From NCBI GenBank assembly GCA_902779575.1, contig CACZBW010000013.1:41649-105648 (forward strand): a DNA stretch of 64,000 bases, in the 5' to 3' direction. The translations under genes were made by a program, and so were the position numbers. Each line of letters begins with the position of its first letter. Within the stretch, counting starts at the first letter, position 1. Source of the stretch: an uncultured Lachnospiraceae bacterium (GTDB taxonomy: Bacteria > Bacillota > Clostridia > Lachnospirales > Lachnospiraceae). The notes below the pieces were generated by a model, which did no database searches, was not told the DNA's origin, and saw nothing but the letters and a program-made list of their open reading frames with translations. This document shows positions 44,230 through 53,088 of this stretch, in pieces.

Positions 44230-44709
44230 ATGAATCCGGTACTCTCATTCTTTTTAGATCTTCTCCACAATTATGCATTTATGTCCGCGGGAGGGGCGTG
44301 GCTGGTCGCCCAGGCCTTCAAGGTCATCTACGAGACGGTCCGGTACGGATTTGATACAAAGAGACTGGCGGGCGGCGGCGGAATGCCGAGCACCCATTCC
44401 GCTACCGTGACAGGACTTACGGTCGGATGCCTGCTTCAGAATTCCGCTGCAAGTTCGGAATTCGCGATCGCCCTGATTCTTGCCATGGTGGTGATGTACG
44501 ACGCCATGGGCGTGAGGAAAGAGACCGGGACGGAAGCCAAGATCCTGAACCGCCTGAGAAAGAGGGATATCCGCGACGGAGTCAAGCCTCTTTTCAACAA
44601 GCCGCTGGAGGAGAAGATGGGACATACCCTGCCGGAGGTTCTGGTCGGCATCGCGATCGGGATCGTGATGGGGATCGTGATGTGCCGCGTGTCAGCCCTG
44701 ATTCCGTAA
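44230..44709 (+). CDS. Divergent PAP2-family membrane protein (DUF212, YuiD-like)
   Basis: 159-aa membrane protein with about four hydrophobic helices. The family hallmark GGGGMPSTHSATVTGL (about 50-65) and the later DAMGVRKETGTEAKILN (about 97-113) resemble the phosphate-binding loops of PAP2 acid phosphatases and haloperoxidases, though the family is divergent. The C-terminal LPEVLVGIAIGIVMGIVM helix is typical. It may act on a membrane lipid phosphate; the role is not established. GGAAAGGACG precedes the ATG. It is flanked by a structured leader and its own terminator. Confidence 0.88.
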   Translation: MNPVLSFFLDLLHNYAFMSAGGAWLVAQAFKVIYETVRYGFDTKRLAGGGGMPSTHSATVTGLTVGCLLQNSAASSEFAIALILAMVVMYDAMGVRKETGTEAKILNRLRKRDIRDGVKPLFNKPLEEKMGHTLPEVLVGIAIGIVMGIVMCRVSALIP

Positions 44710-44781
44710 AAGTCGGGCGGCTGAACCGGCCGTTCGCCCGGATGCAGCTGCGCCGATAAAGGACCCATTAACAGTTAAAAA

Positions 44782-44820
44782 CGGCGCGCCGTCGGATACA
44801 GACATTGGCGCGCCGCCTTT
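44782..44820. terminator. Terminator between DUF212 gene and aminotransferase
   Basis: CGGCGCGCC (44782-44790) pairs with GGCGCGCCG (44807-44815), followed by CCTTTTATG on the + strand and by TTTTTAAC on the minus strand, so it can serve both converging genes. Confidence 0.8.
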
Positions 44821-44855
44821 TATGACCGGGACAGTTTTGCCGCTATTCCCGATCT

Positions 44856-46031
44856 TTATTTTTTATGAAGGATACCGCTCTCCCCGACTGCCCTGACGGC
44901 CTTTTCCATCTCTTCCGCCGGCAGAACCAGGGCCATGCGCACGTGTCCTTCCCCGAGTTTTCCGAAGGCCGAGCCCGGCGTGACGATCATGCCGGATTTC
45001 TCCATCAGTTCCATGGTAAACTCAGCAGAATTCGTGTACCCCTCCGGGAGCGGCGCCCATACGAACATGGTCCCCTTCGCGTCCGGGACATTCCAGCCGA
45101 TTTCTCTGAGTCCGCCGCACAGCGTCTTCATGCGTTTCTCATAATCGGCGCACTGTATGTGAACCGATTCCTGGGGGCCTTCCAGAGCCGCGGCAATTCC
45201 ATACTGCAGAGGAAGGAACATGCCGTAGTCAAACTGGGAGCGCACATTCCAGAAGGTACGGACGATATCACGGTTGCCCACAACCAGGGACGTCCGCGCG
45301 CCGGTCATGTTGTAGGACTTGGAAAGAGAGTAAAATTCGACGCCGACTTCCTTCGCACCTTCATAGGCCAGGAAGGAGCCGCCCGTGCGTCCGTCGTAAA
45401 TGATATCGGAATACGCGTTGTCATGGATGACGACGGTGTTGTATTTTTTTGCCCAGGCGATGAGTTCCCTGTAGAAGGCATCGTCCGCAACCGCGCAGAC
45501 CGGATTGAGCGGGTAGGAGACCAGGATATATTTCGCCTGACGGGCCGTTTCCTCCGGGATTTCGGACAGGCGGGGAAGATAGCCATCCTCCTCATAAAGA
45601 CTGTAGGGAACTGTCTTCACGCCGCACAGTTCCGGACCGATCGAAAAAATCGGGTAGCCGGGATCCGGAACCAGGGCGATATCGCCGGGATTGCACAGAG
45701 CCCAGGCGATGTGCGCCATACCTTCCTGCGATCCGGAGATGGTCATGACCTCGTCATCCTCAAGCGATACGCCGAAGCGCCTTAAATAAAAATCGCGGAC
45801 AGCCTTTTTCAGGAAGGGCCGGTCTGTGAGAGAATACTTGAAATTCTCCGGATCCTTCGCCGCTTCCGATACTGCCTCCCGGATATGGGCCGGCGTTTCA
45901 AAGTCGGGGGTTCCGACTGAAAGGTTGTAGATCGTGCGCCCCTGCCGGGCAAGCTCCATCTTTTTCTCATTCAGAACAGCAAAGATACCTGCCTTGAACT
46001 GCTGTGACTTTTCTGAAAATGAAATCTCCAT
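44856..46031 (-). CDS. PLP-dependent aminotransferase, class I/II
   Basis: 391-aa fold-type I aminotransferase, close in layout to LL-diaminopimelate/aspartate-type enzymes. IYNLSVGTPDFETPAHI (substrate-side N-terminus), SGSQEGMAHIAWALCNPGD, and VSYPLNPVCAVAD (where most relatives have NPTGA) precede the PLP lysine Lys238 in SLSKSYNMTGAR; Arg in the C-terminal HVRMAL binds the substrate carboxylate. The amino acid it handles cannot be read from sequence. AGGGGG precedes the ATG on the minus strand. A 210-nt structured leader and a promoter lie upstream. Confidence 0.88.
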   Translation of the reverse strand: MEISFSEKSQQFKAGIFAVLNEKKMELARQGRTIYNLSVGTPDFETPAHIREAVSEAAKDPENFKYSLTDRPFLKKAVRDFYLRRFGVSLEDDEVMTISGSQEGMAHIAWALCNPGDIALVPDPGYPIFSIGPELCGVKTVPYSLYEEDGYLPRLSEIPEETARQAKYILVSYPLNPVCAVADDAFYRELIAWAKKYNTVVIHDNAYSDIIYDGRTGGSFLAYEGAKEVGVEFYSLSKSYNMTGARTSLVVGNRDIVRTFWNVRSQFDYGMFLPLQYGIAAALEGPQESVHIQCADYEKRMKTLCGGLREIGWNVPDAKGTMFVWAPLPEGYTNSAEFTMELMEKSGMIVTPGSAFGKLGEGHVRMALVLPAEEMEKAVRAVGESGILHKK

Positions 46032-46277
46032 ATATTCCCCCTGATCTTAAAAACTATCCCCGCTTTTAAACACTGTTTTCCGGAGTATGGCCTTACAGTT
46101 GTACGCTGCTGCAGGCCGCCCCGTATAAGGCCGGAACTGACTGTGCTTCCGAAAAAGCGTCTTTCCGGAAGCTGCAGGATCCGCAGCAGTTTTCTGCTGC
46201 CGCCTTTTCGCCGTTCATAATAATGAACGCTTTCTTAATATTCAACTAAGTTTACCTTTGAAGACCACTTTCGTCAA
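46032..46277 (-). promoter_or_regulatory. Promoter and structured leader of the aminotransferase gene
   Basis: Minus-strand promoter TTGACG (46277-46272), 17-bp spacer, TAAACT (46254-46249). The 210-nt leader starts with a perfect palindrome CGTTCAT/ATGAACG (46229-46212), then GCAGCAG/CTGCTGC, GCTTCCG/CGGAAGC and further GC stems. It lacks the T-box motif and any riboswitch core I know; an attenuator or unassigned riboswitch is possible. The remaining bases 46278-46372 hold short hairpins ahead of the NfeD gene. Confidence 0.5.
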
Positions 46278-46372
46278 TGCCGGTGGATTGATTTTAAGAG
46301 CTCTTTGTGAGATACTCACAGTGTCCGTCCGGAAGGACGGATCAGAAACAGATTCAGGCAGGAGGTGAGGAG

Positions 46373-46846
46373 ATGGAGTTACAGGCGGTTATCTGGCTTG
46401 TTCTTCTGATACTGTTTGTCATACTGGAAGCGATATCCGTCGCGCTGGTTTCCGTATGGTTTGTCGGAGGGAGCCTCGCGGCGCTGCTGACCACATTTTT
46501 GACAGACAATGTGTGGATCCAGATCGCTGTATTCGCCGCGGTGTCGCTCGTCCTTCTCCTGGCCGTGAGGCCGATCGCCGCGAAGCTGACAGGAAAAAAC
46601 CTGAGCAAAGTGGTCTCCGGTGCGCAGGCTCTGGTCGGGAAACGGGCGGTCGTGACACAGGATATTGACAATCTGGGTTCCCGCGGGGAAGTCCAGGTGA
46701 ACGGTCAGCTCTGGAGCGCGAGAGCAGTGAAGGACAGGGATACATTCCGTAAAGACGAAGTGGTAGTTATACGGAAGATTGACGGCGTCAAGCTTCTGGT
46801 AGAGAAAGATCCGTCGGCGGCCGCTGACAGCACGGCGGCCGGCTGA
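46373..46846 (+). CDS. NfeD-like membrane protein
   Basis: 157-aa NfeD short form (YuaF type): three hydrophobic helices in the first 72 residues (VIWLVLLILFVILEAI; AALLTTFL; IAVFAAVSLVLLLAV) and a C-terminal OB-fold domain (about 88-146; LVGKRAVVTQDIDNLGSRGEVQVNGQLWSA). GGAGGTGAGG fixes the ATG at 46373. NfeD proteins pair with SPFH-domain proteins in membrane microdomains, and the next gene, 35 bp on, is exactly that. Confidence 0.9.
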   Translation: MELQAVIWLVLLILFVILEAISVALVSVWFVGGSLAALLTTFLTDNVWIQIAVFAAVSLVLLLAVRPIAAKLTGKNLSKVVSGAQALVGKRAVVTQDIDNLGSRGEVQVNGQLWSARAVKDRDTFRKDEVVVIRKIDGVKLLVEKDPSAAADSTAAG

Positions 46847-46881
46847 TAAAAAAGAAAAAGGGGTAAAAGGAGGGTGAAAGA

Positions 46882-47886
46882 ATGTTCGGTACAATGGTAG
46901 GTTCTGTTATTCTTGTGGTTCTGATTGTGCTTGTACTCTGGGTTGTCGCCAGCTGTATCCGGGTCGTGCCGGAAGCGCAGGCCATGGTCGTGGAGCGTTT
47001 CGGCGGCTACCTGACGACATGGAACAAAGGGATTCATCTCAAGATGCCCTTCGTCGACCGTGTCGCAAAGAGAGTGACGCTGAAGGAGCAGGTGGTTGAT
47101 TTCGCGCCGCAGCCCGTGATTACGAAAGATAACGTAACGATGCAGATCGATACGGTCGTATTTTATCAGATTACGGACCCGAAGCTTTTTGCTTACGGCG
47201 TGGAGAATCCGATTCTGGCAATCGAGAATCTGACGGCGACGACTCTGAGAAATATCATCGGTGACATGGAACTGGATGAGACGCTCACTTCCCGTGAGGT
47301 CATCAATACAAAGATGCGCGCGAACCTTGACCAGGCGACAGACCCCTGGGGTATCAAGGTCGGACGTGTGGAGCTGAAAAACATCATCCCGCCGGATCAG
47401 ATCGTGGACGCCATGGAGAAGCAGATGAAGGCGGAGCGTGAGAGACGTGAAGCGATCCTGATTGCGGAAGGTGAGAAGAAGTCCTCGATCCTTCGCGCGG
47501 AAGGTAAGAAGGAATCCGCGATTCTCGAAGCGGAGGCGGAGAAGGAAGCGGCGATCCTGCGCGCCGAAGCGGCAAGGGAAAAGATGATCCGTGAGGCGGA
47601 AGGCCGCGCGGAAGCGATCCGCAAGACCCAGCAGGCCAATGCGGACGGTATCCGCATGATCAAGGAAGCCGGCGCGGACCAGGCGGTCCTGGCACTCAAG
47701 AGCCTTGAAGTCTGGCCGTCCGTTGCAAACGGAAAAGCCACCAAGATTATCATTCCCTCCGAACTGCAGAATGTGGCAGGGCTGATCAAATCCGTCGCGG
47801 AAGTGGCGAAGGACAGCGATATCGCACAGGCGGATCCGGTTCTGGCCGGAAACGGGCAGCAGGAAGAAGAGGACGAAGTATTTTGA
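46882..47886 (+). CDS. SPFH-domain (stomatin/QmcA-like) protein
   Basis: 334-aa membrane-anchored SPFH protein: one N-terminal helix (5-26), the SPFH domain (about 28-180; VVPEAQAMVVERFGGYLTTW, MQIDTVVFYQITDPKLFAYGV, ENLTATTLRNIIGDMELDE), then a long coiled coil of Ala/Glu/Lys/Arg repeats (about 180-265, EAEKEAAILRAEA) and a short C-terminal region with an acidic tail. It forms oligomeric scaffolds in the membrane and may influence protease activity or fluidity. GGAGG precedes the ATG. It forms an operon with the NfeD gene. Confidence 0.93.
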   Translation: MFGTMVGSVILVVLIVLVLWVVASCIRVVPEAQAMVVERFGGYLTTWNKGIHLKMPFVDRVAKRVTLKEQVVDFAPQPVITKDNVTMQIDTVVFYQITDPKLFAYGVENPILAIENLTATTLRNIIGDMELDETLTSREVINTKMRANLDQATDPWGIKVGRVELKNIIPPDQIVDAMEKQMKAERERREAILIAEGEKKSSILRAEGKKESAILEAEAEKEAAILRAEAAREKMIREAEGRAEAIRKTQQANADGIRMIKEAGADQAVLALKSLEVWPSVANGKATKIIIPSELQNVAGLIKSVAEVAKDSDIAQADPVLAGNGQQEEEDEVF

Positions 47887-48039
47887 TGAATCCCGGTCCC
47901 GGATGGGACCGTACAGACGTCGGCAGTACGGCAGGAACGTCCGTGCGTCCCTGGCTGAAAAATGGACGGACAGCCGGCAGGCTTTTGTGAAAGCGCGGCT
48001 GTCCGCAGGTAATTTAGAAATGATAGAAGGAGCGTCATC

Positions 48040-49023
48040 ATGAATTTGCGGGGCAGGAATTTTCTGACACTGAAGGATTTCACACCGGAAGAGATCACCT
48101 ATATGATCGACCGGGCAGCTCAGCTGAAGGCTGAGAAGAGAGCCGGCAAGACACATATCAATCATCCGGGCAGGAATATTGCCCTCATTTTCGAGAAGAC
48201 CAGCACAAGAACCCGCTGTTCTTTTGAGGTGGCGGCCCATGACCTTGGGATGCATGTGACCTATCTGGATCCGAGCGGTTCCCAGATCGGCAAGAAGGAG
48301 AGCATCGCGGATACTGCCAGAGTGCTCGGGCGCATGTTCGACGGGATCGAATACCGTGGTTACGGTCAGGAGATCGTGGAAAACCTCGCAAAGTATTCGG
48401 GCGTCCCGGTCTGGAACGGTCTGACGAATGAATATCATCCGACCCAGATGCTTGCGGATATGCTGACGATCCGGGAACATTTCGGCTCCCTCAAAGGCAG
48501 AAAACTGACCTATATGGGCGACGCCCGATATAATATGGGGAATTCCCTGATGATCGTCTGCGCCAAGCTGGGACTTCATTTTACCGCGTGCACGACGAAG
48601 GAATATTTCCCGAATGAGCAGCTGGTAAAGGAATGCCTTGCATGGGCGAAGGAGAGCGGAGGAAGCATCACGCTCACTGAGGATGTTGAAGCAGGCACAA
48701 AGGGAGCGGATGTCATTTATACGGACGTATGGGTATCCATGGGCGAGCCGGACGAAGTCTGGGCGGAGCGGATCCATGCGCTGCTTCCTTACCAGGTGAA
48801 TAAGAAAGTGATGGAAAATGCCGGGAAACAGGCGATCTTCATGCACTGCCTGCCCGCTTTCCATGATCTGAATACGACGATCGGAAAGAAGATCTATGAA
48901 AAATTCGGGCTGGAAGCCATGGAAGTGACGGATGAGGTCTTCGAATCGGAGCAGTCGCTTGTCTTTGAAGAAGCGGAGAACCGCATGCATACGATCAAGG
49001 CTGTCATGGACGTTACTCTTTAA
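48040..49023 (+). CDS. argF: Ornithine carbamoyltransferase
   Basis: 327-aa transcarbamoylase joining carbamoyl phosphate and ornithine to give citrulline. Carbamoyl phosphate motif Ser55-Thr-Arg-Thr-Arg59 ([11 protein letters not shown]), HPTQML (about 128), ornithine-binding DVWVSMGE (about 229; the SMG loop) and catalytic Cys270 in MHCLPAF are all intact. GAAGGAG precedes the ATG. It stands alone: neither arginine biosynthesis genes nor arcA/arcC lie nearby, so an anabolic or catabolic role is not decided by context. Confidence 0.95.
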   Translation: MNLRGRNFLTLKDFTPEEITYMIDRAAQLKAEKRAGKTHINHPGRNIALIFEKTSTRTRCSFEVAAHDLGMHVTYLDPSGSQIGKKESIADTARVLGRMFDGIEYRGYGQEIVENLAKYSGVPVWNGLTNEYHPTQMLADMLTIREHFGSLKGRKLTYMGDARYNMGNSLMIVCAKLGLHFTACTTKEYFPNEQLVKECLAWAKESGGSITLTEDVEAGTKGADVIYTDVWVSMGEPDEVWAERIHALLPYQVNKKVMENAGKQAIFMHCLPAFHDLNTTIGKKIYEKFGLEAMEVTDEVFESEQSLVFEEAENRMHTIKAVMDVTL

Positions 49024-49039
49024 TGAAGATGATTCGTCA

Positions 49040-49068
49040 GCCAAAAGTTCTTCAACCGGACTTTTGGC
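49040..49068. terminator. Hairpin after argF
   Basis: GCCAAAAGT (49040-49048) pairs perfectly with ACTTTTGGC (49060-49068), loop of 11. No T-run follows, so termination would be weak. Confidence 0.45.
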
Positions 49069-49111
49069 GCCGCAGGCATGAACATCACTCTTAAGGAACG
49101 GAGGTCGGCTC

Positions 49112-49402
49112 ATGAATGACAGACGTGTTGCCGTCAGAAACAGAAGAGTTGAAAAAGCGAGACTCGTAGTGGAGAGTATCGCGCTCGTGATCGGCGGCCT
49201 TATGATCCTTGGAGCGATTCTGTTCGCGGTGGGACTGGTCCGGACGGAATGGCTCCTGCATCTTCTGATCGGAATGGGAGCCGCTCTGAATCTGTTTCTG
49301 GCACTGCGCTGGATTCTTTCCGAGCTGTACCTTCCGGCAGCCGCGGCTTTTGTTCTGTTTCTGGCTTCGGGGGGACTTCTGCTGTTTTTCCTTCTTGAAT
49401 AA
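49112..49402 (+). CDS. Small three-helix membrane protein
   Basis: 96-aa protein with a basic cytosolic N-terminus (NDRRVAVRNRRVEKAR) and three hydrophobic helices (about 22-43, 48-65, 72-95). GAACGGAGGTC precedes the ATG, an excellent ribosome-binding site. Not recognised as a member of a named family. It lies between argF and birA, 150 bp before the latter, without a clear terminator. Confidence 0.75.
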   Translation: MNDRRVAVRNRRVEKARLVVESIALVIGGLMILGAILFAVGLVRTEWLLHLLIGMGAALNLFLALRWILSELYLPAAAAFVLFLASGGLLLFFLLE

Positions 49403-49556
49403 GGCGGCAATCAGAAACCATCCCGCTCTCAGAACCATAATTTTCTCAAAGAGGAAAGAGTTGTCAGGCGTCAGGCTTATTTGTCAGCGGCTTTTGTATG
49501 GCGCTGAAAAGAGGGAGGCTCTGAGCAGTGCCGGGATACTGTGCAAGGTAACTGAT

Positions 49557-50540
49557 ATGTATAAAAATGAGATTTTGCGTATGCTCCGCAGTTCCGGGAC
49601 TTATGTTTCCGGGCAGGATCTCTGCAGGGAGCTGGGCATTTCCCGTACAGCTGTCTGGAAAAATATCCGGCAGCTGGAGGAAGACGGTTATGAGATAGAA
49701 GCTTCTGCCGGAAAGGGATACCGGATTACCGGCTTTCCGGACACGATCGCGGAAGAAGAGGTGGCGAGCATCCTGCAGACAGAGCGGGTGGGAAAGAAAA
49801 TCCGTTATTTCAGCCGGATTGATTCCACCAACCAGTACGCAAAAAGGATAGCGGAAGAAGGCGCGGAGGACGGCACGCTGATCATCGCGGATGAACAGAC
49901 TGCCGGAAAAGGACGGAGCGGGCGCCGCTGGGTGACGCCGCCCGGGGAGGCGATCGCATTTACCCTTCTGCTCAGGCCTCCGCTTTCACCTGACCGGATC
50001 TCCATGGTGACGCTGGTTATGGGAATGGCGGCTGCGAAGGCAGTCCGGTCCCTCTACGATCTCCCTGCCGGGATCAAATGGCCCAACGATGTCGTCACGG
50101 GAGGCCGCAAACTCTGCGGGATCCTGACAGAGATGAGCGCGGAGGTGGAAAAGGTCCACTATATCGTCATCGGCGTGGGGATCAACGCCAATATCTGTGA
50201 GTTTCCGGAAGAGATCCGTCAGATTGCGACGAGCCTGAAGCTGGAGACCGGACAGGATGTGAACCGGGCGCAGGTTATTGCCCGGACGATGGAGTATTTC
50301 GAGCGGTATTATACTGTATTTGAGAAGGACGGCGACCTGAGCGGCCTGATGGAGGAGTACAACGCGCTTCTGCTCAACCGCGGAAGAGGCGTCCGCGTGC
50401 TTGACCCCGCCGGAGCGTATACCGGGACGGCCCGGGGAATCAACAGCCGGGGAGAACTGATCGTTGAGCGGGATGACGGAGCAGAGAGCATGGTTTATGC
50501 CGGCGAGGTTTCCGTCCGCGGAATATACGGATACGTCTGA
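49557..50540 (+). CDS. birA: Biotin-[acetyl-CoA-carboxylase] ligase / biotin repressor
   Basis: 327-aa bifunctional BirA. The N-terminal winged helix (about 1-62; CRELGISRTAVWKNIRQLEEDGYEIEA) binds DNA; the catalytic domain (about 80-260) has DSTNQYAK, the biotinyl-AMP loop GKGRSGRRWVTPPG, and the catalytic IKWPNDV lysine. A C-terminal SH3-like domain follows (about 275-325). The ATG at 49557 begins the conserved helix; AAGGT lies upstream. It makes biotinyl-5'-AMP, biotinylates acyl carboxylases and, with DNA-binding, represses biotin genes. The 260-bp gap after it holds TTCTGA-rich repeats but no gene. Confidence 0.93.
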   Translation: MYKNEILRMLRSSGTYVSGQDLCRELGISRTAVWKNIRQLEEDGYEIEASAGKGYRITGFPDTIAEEEVASILQTERVGKKIRYFSRIDSTNQYAKRIAEEGAEDGTLIIADEQTAGKGRSGRRWVTPPGEAIAFTLLLRPPLSPDRISMVTLVMGMAAAKAVRSLYDLPAGIKWPNDVVTGGRKLCGILTEMSAEVEKVHYIVIGVGINANICEFPEEIRQIATSLKLETGQDVNRAQVIARTMEYFERYYTVFEKDGDLSGLMEEYNALLLNRGRGVRVLDPAGAYTGTARGINSRGELIVERDDGAESMVYAGEVSVRGIYGYV

Positions 50541-50800
50541 GAGCGGAAGGGACTTCTGGTTCTGCGAGCGGGATGAGTTCATATTCTGAAAACGGATTGA
50601 TTTCTGATTCTGAGAGCAGAATGGTCTCTGATTCTGGAATGGATTTTGTTTCTCTCTGGTTAGCGGCCGGGTGTAAATTTCCTTCTGAACCGGGAATCTG
50701 CAGCCGCAGAAAAAAGATTCGGGAATAGAATCTCGAGGCAGATAATCTCCCGGCAGAGCGGCGTCGGGAAGGACTATTTCTTAGACAGGTGCGGGTTATT

Positions 50801-51157
50801 ATGGATATGACAGAGTCAAGAGTACTGTGCGCCGCGAGCGCCTATGAACAGAAATACTATTTCAATAAAACCTTCGACCGGATTCCGGACGATATCAAGG
50901 ACCAGCTTCACATCATCTGCGTCCTGTTCACGGAGGATATCGGAGGAATCATCCTCTTTGAATTTGACGAGGAGGGGCATCTCCATATCAGGACTGAGGC
51001 GACGGCTTCTGATTACAACTATGACGAGATCGGAGCAGCCCTGGAGGTGAAGGAGATTCAAAAACAGCGCCGGGATATGCTGAACGGCCTGGAACTGTAC
51101 TACAGGGCATTTGTGCTCGGGCAGCCGCTGGATCTTGAGGACTGGCAGCTGGAATAA
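50801..51157 (+). CDS. Conserved small cytosolic protein (DUF6145-like)
   Basis: 118-aa soluble protein beginning MDMTESRVLCAASAYEQKYYFN; the VLCAASxYxxKYYFN start, the acidic DEIGAALEVKEIQ middle and LELYYRAFVLG end match a family found in Lachnospiraceae next to tRNA-dihydrouridine synthase genes. No catalytic motif or metal site is visible. The start is the ATG at 50801; the ribosome-binding site (ACAGGTG) is weak and a GTG at 50789 is possible. Function unknown; the neighbourhood suggests RNA metabolism (inference). Confidence 0.7.
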   Translation: MDMTESRVLCAASAYEQKYYFNKTFDRIPDDIKDQLHIICVLFTEDIGGIILFEFDEEGHLHIRTEATASDYNYDEIGAALEVKEIQKQRRDMLNGLELYYRAFVLGQPLDLEDWQLE

Positions 51158-51312
51158 GACCGCAGAGCAGGGGCGGGCAGCCGTGCAGCAGGTTTTCCCA
51201 GCGCTGCTATAAGGCAGCTAAGCTGGCGCGGCCGCGCCGCGGAAAGCGGCAGGCCGGGAGGCAGATTGCCCGGATTTGGAGAGAAACGACGGAAACGGAG
51301 ACAGATACAACT

Positions 51313-52272
51313 GTGAAAATCGGACAGACAGAACTGAAAAACAACCTGATACTGGCACCGATGGCAGGCGTGAGCGACCTGCCATTTCGTATGCTCTGCG
51401 CAGAGCAGGGCGCCGGACTGGTCTGCATGGAGATGGTGAGCGCGAAAGCCATTCTTTTTCACAACCGCCACACGGAAGAGCTGATGCGCTCCGATGAGAA
51501 GGAAAGGCCGGTTTCCCTGCAGCTGTTCGGCTCCGATCCGCAGATTATTTCGGAGATGGCGGAGCAGATCGAGGAGAAGCCGTTTGACATCCTTGACCTG
51601 AATATGGGCTGTCCGGTTCCCAAGGTCGTGCGAAACGGCGAGGGCAGCGCCCTCATGCGGGATCCGGAACTTGCCGCCCGGATCGTACGGGAAACGGTAA
51701 AAAGAATCCGGAAGCCGGTTACGGTGAAATTCCGGAAGGGCTTTAACGACAGGGAAGTCAATGCGGTTGAGTTTGCGAAAAGACTGGAGGATGCAGGAGC
51801 CGCTGCAGTCACGGTCCACGGGCGGACACGAGAGCAGTACTACGCCGGAAAGGCAGACTGGGACATCATCCGGGCCGTGAAGGAAGCGGTAAGCATACCA
51901 GTCATAGGAAACGGCGATGTGACGGACCCCGCGTCAGCCCGGGCTCTGCAGGACTATACAGGCTGCGATGGCGTCATGATCGGAAGAGCGGCACGCGGGA
52001 ATCCCTGGATCTTCAGCAGGATCCTTGAAGAGCGCCGGACCGGAACGGATCCGGGGCGTCCGGCTATCTCTGAAGTCAGGAAGATGATCCTGCGGCATGC
52101 ACAGATGACGGTGGAGTTCAAAGGCGAGTACACGGGAATCCGTGAAATGCGCAAGCATGTGGCCTGGTACACGACAGGATTCAGGAACGCTTCCGTCCTG
52201 AGAGGCGCCTCCAACCGGATCTGTACATTGGCGGACCTCAATGAGCTCCTATTGACTTTGCCTGATGTATAA
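51313..52272 (+). CDS. dusB: tRNA-dihydrouridine synthase
   Basis: 319-aa FMN enzyme that reduces uridines in tRNA to dihydrouridine. The TIM barrel starts ILAPMAGVSDLPFRMLC; active-site Cys100 is in NMGCPVPKVVRNGEGS; VTVKFRKGF, VHGRTREQYYAG and GNGDV plus GVMIGRAARGNPW bind FMN and substrate. A C-terminal helical tRNA-binding domain (about 250-319) has MRKHVAWYTTGFRN. GTG start at 51313 after ACGGAG. The 3' end of the gene contains the predicted greA promoter. Confidence 0.94.
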   Translation: MKIGQTELKNNLILAPMAGVSDLPFRMLCAEQGAGLVCMEMVSAKAILFHNRHTEELMRSDEKERPVSLQLFGSDPQIISEMAEQIEEKPFDILDLNMGCPVPKVVRNGEGSALMRDPELAARIVRETVKRIRKPVTVKFRKGFNDREVNAVEFAKRLEDAGAAAVTVHGRTREQYYAGKADWDIIRAVKEAVSIPVIGNGDVTDPASARALQDYTGCDGVMIGRAARGNPWIFSRILEERRTGTDPGRPAISEVRKMILRHAQMTVEFKGEYTGIREMRKHVAWYTTGFRNASVLRGASNRICTLADLNELLLTLPDV

Positions 52273-52280
52273 GATATAAT
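52252..52280 (+). promoter_or_regulatory. Sigma-A promoter of greA inside the end of dusB
   Basis: TTGACT (52252-52257), 17-bp spacer, TATAAT (52275-52280). The dusB stop codon lies in the spacer. Confidence 0.8.
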
Positions 52281-52289
52281 TTCGCTTTA

Positions 52290-52323
52290 GTGAAATACTT
52301 TATGTATTTCACCTATTGTTTTT
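52290..52323 (+). terminator. Hairpin at the greA start point / possible dusB terminator
   Basis: A perfect 9-bp stem GTGAAATAC (52290-52298) pairs with 52304-52312, loop TTTAT, then CTATTG and a T6 run. It could end dusB transcripts, or be the stabilising 5' hairpin of the greA mRNA, which is predicted to start near 52287. Confidence 0.55.
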
Positions 52324-52407
52324 TAACGGTATGGTTCAGGGGGGCAGATCCGTCAGGGGATGTCCCGGAATTGCGGAACCGCAAAGTAGAAGGAAGGTTT
52401 CCGGGGG

Positions 52408-52890
52408 ATGGATAACAGCAAGACGCTCCTGACACAGTCAGGGTTCAAAAAGCTCCAGGATGAACTGGAGCATCTTAAGGTCAACCGCAGGAAAGAGATT
52501 GCTGAGAAGATTAAAGAGGCCAGAGCGCAGGGTGACCTGTCTGAGAATGCAGAATATGACGCGGCAAAGGATGAGCAGAGGGATATCGAAGCCCGGATCG
52601 AGGAGATTGAGGCGATCCTGAAGAACGCGGATGTCGTTGAGGAAACTCTGGATGATGACAGAGTCAATATCGGCTGCAGAGTGACGATCCTTGATATCGA
52701 ATTTGATGAAGAGATGGTGTTCGACCTGGTCGGTTCCTCTGAGGCGAACAGCCTTAAGGGAAGTATTTCCAATGAATCTCCGGTCGGGAAGGCTCTTATG
52801 GGCAGGGAAGTCGGCGACCTTGTATCGGTTGAGACACAGGCCGGTGAGATCCAGTATAAGATCCTGAAGGTTGAGCGTTCCGCGACATAA
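52408..52890 (+). CDS. greA: Transcription elongation factor GreA
   Basis: 160-aa factor that rescues backtracked RNA polymerase by stimulating transcript cleavage. The N-terminal coiled coil (about 8-76) has the acidic tip LSENAEYDAAKDEQ, and the C-terminal FKBP-like domain (about 84-158) has VGCRVTILD-like strands and SNESPVGKALMGREVGD. GGGGG precedes the ATG. It is followed by an intrinsic terminator. Confidence 0.96.
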   Translation: MDNSKTLLTQSGFKKLQDELEHLKVNRRKEIAEKIKEARAQGDLSENAEYDAAKDEQRDIEARIEEIEAILKNADVVEETLDDDRVNIGCRVTILDIEFDEEMVFDLVGSSEANSLKGSISNESPVGKALMGREVGDLVSVETQAGEIQYKILKVERSAT

Positions 52891-52912
52891 GAGGCAGGAC
52901 AGGCTTTATGCG

Positions 52913-52944
52913 GGGCTGCGGCAGTTATGCCGGAGCCCTTTTTT
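52913..52944 (+). terminator. Terminator of greA
   Basis: GGGCT (52913-52917) and CGGCA pair with TGCCG and AGCCC (52934-52938), loop GTTA, followed by TTTTTT. Confidence 0.85.
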
Positions 52945-52946
52945 AA

Positions 52947-53024
52947 AACTTCGCCGCGCAGGTTTCCGTGACAGCCAGGGCACGGGGGATGCTCAGAATA
53001 ACAAGCATAGTCCGCCGCGGGAAG
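52947..53024 (+). ncRNA. Structured element upstream of lysS
   Basis: CTTC-G-CCGCG (52949-52958) pairs with CGCGGGAAG (53016-53024) with one bulged G, enclosing CCGTG/CACGG and ATGCT/AGCAT hairpins. Its first 15 bases are identical to those of the element at 44065. It has no T-box motifs. Family unknown; cis-regulatory or dispersed repeat. Confidence 0.4.
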
Positions 53025-53088
53025 ACAGCAGTTATACAGTTTTACTTCGTCGTGCGCAGAGTGTACAGGGAAGAAAAGGAGTGAAAAG

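Noticed and set aside
48040-49023. Arginine deiminase (arc) operon
   Set aside because: The carbamoyltransferase is alone; arcA, arcC and an antiporter are not in the window.
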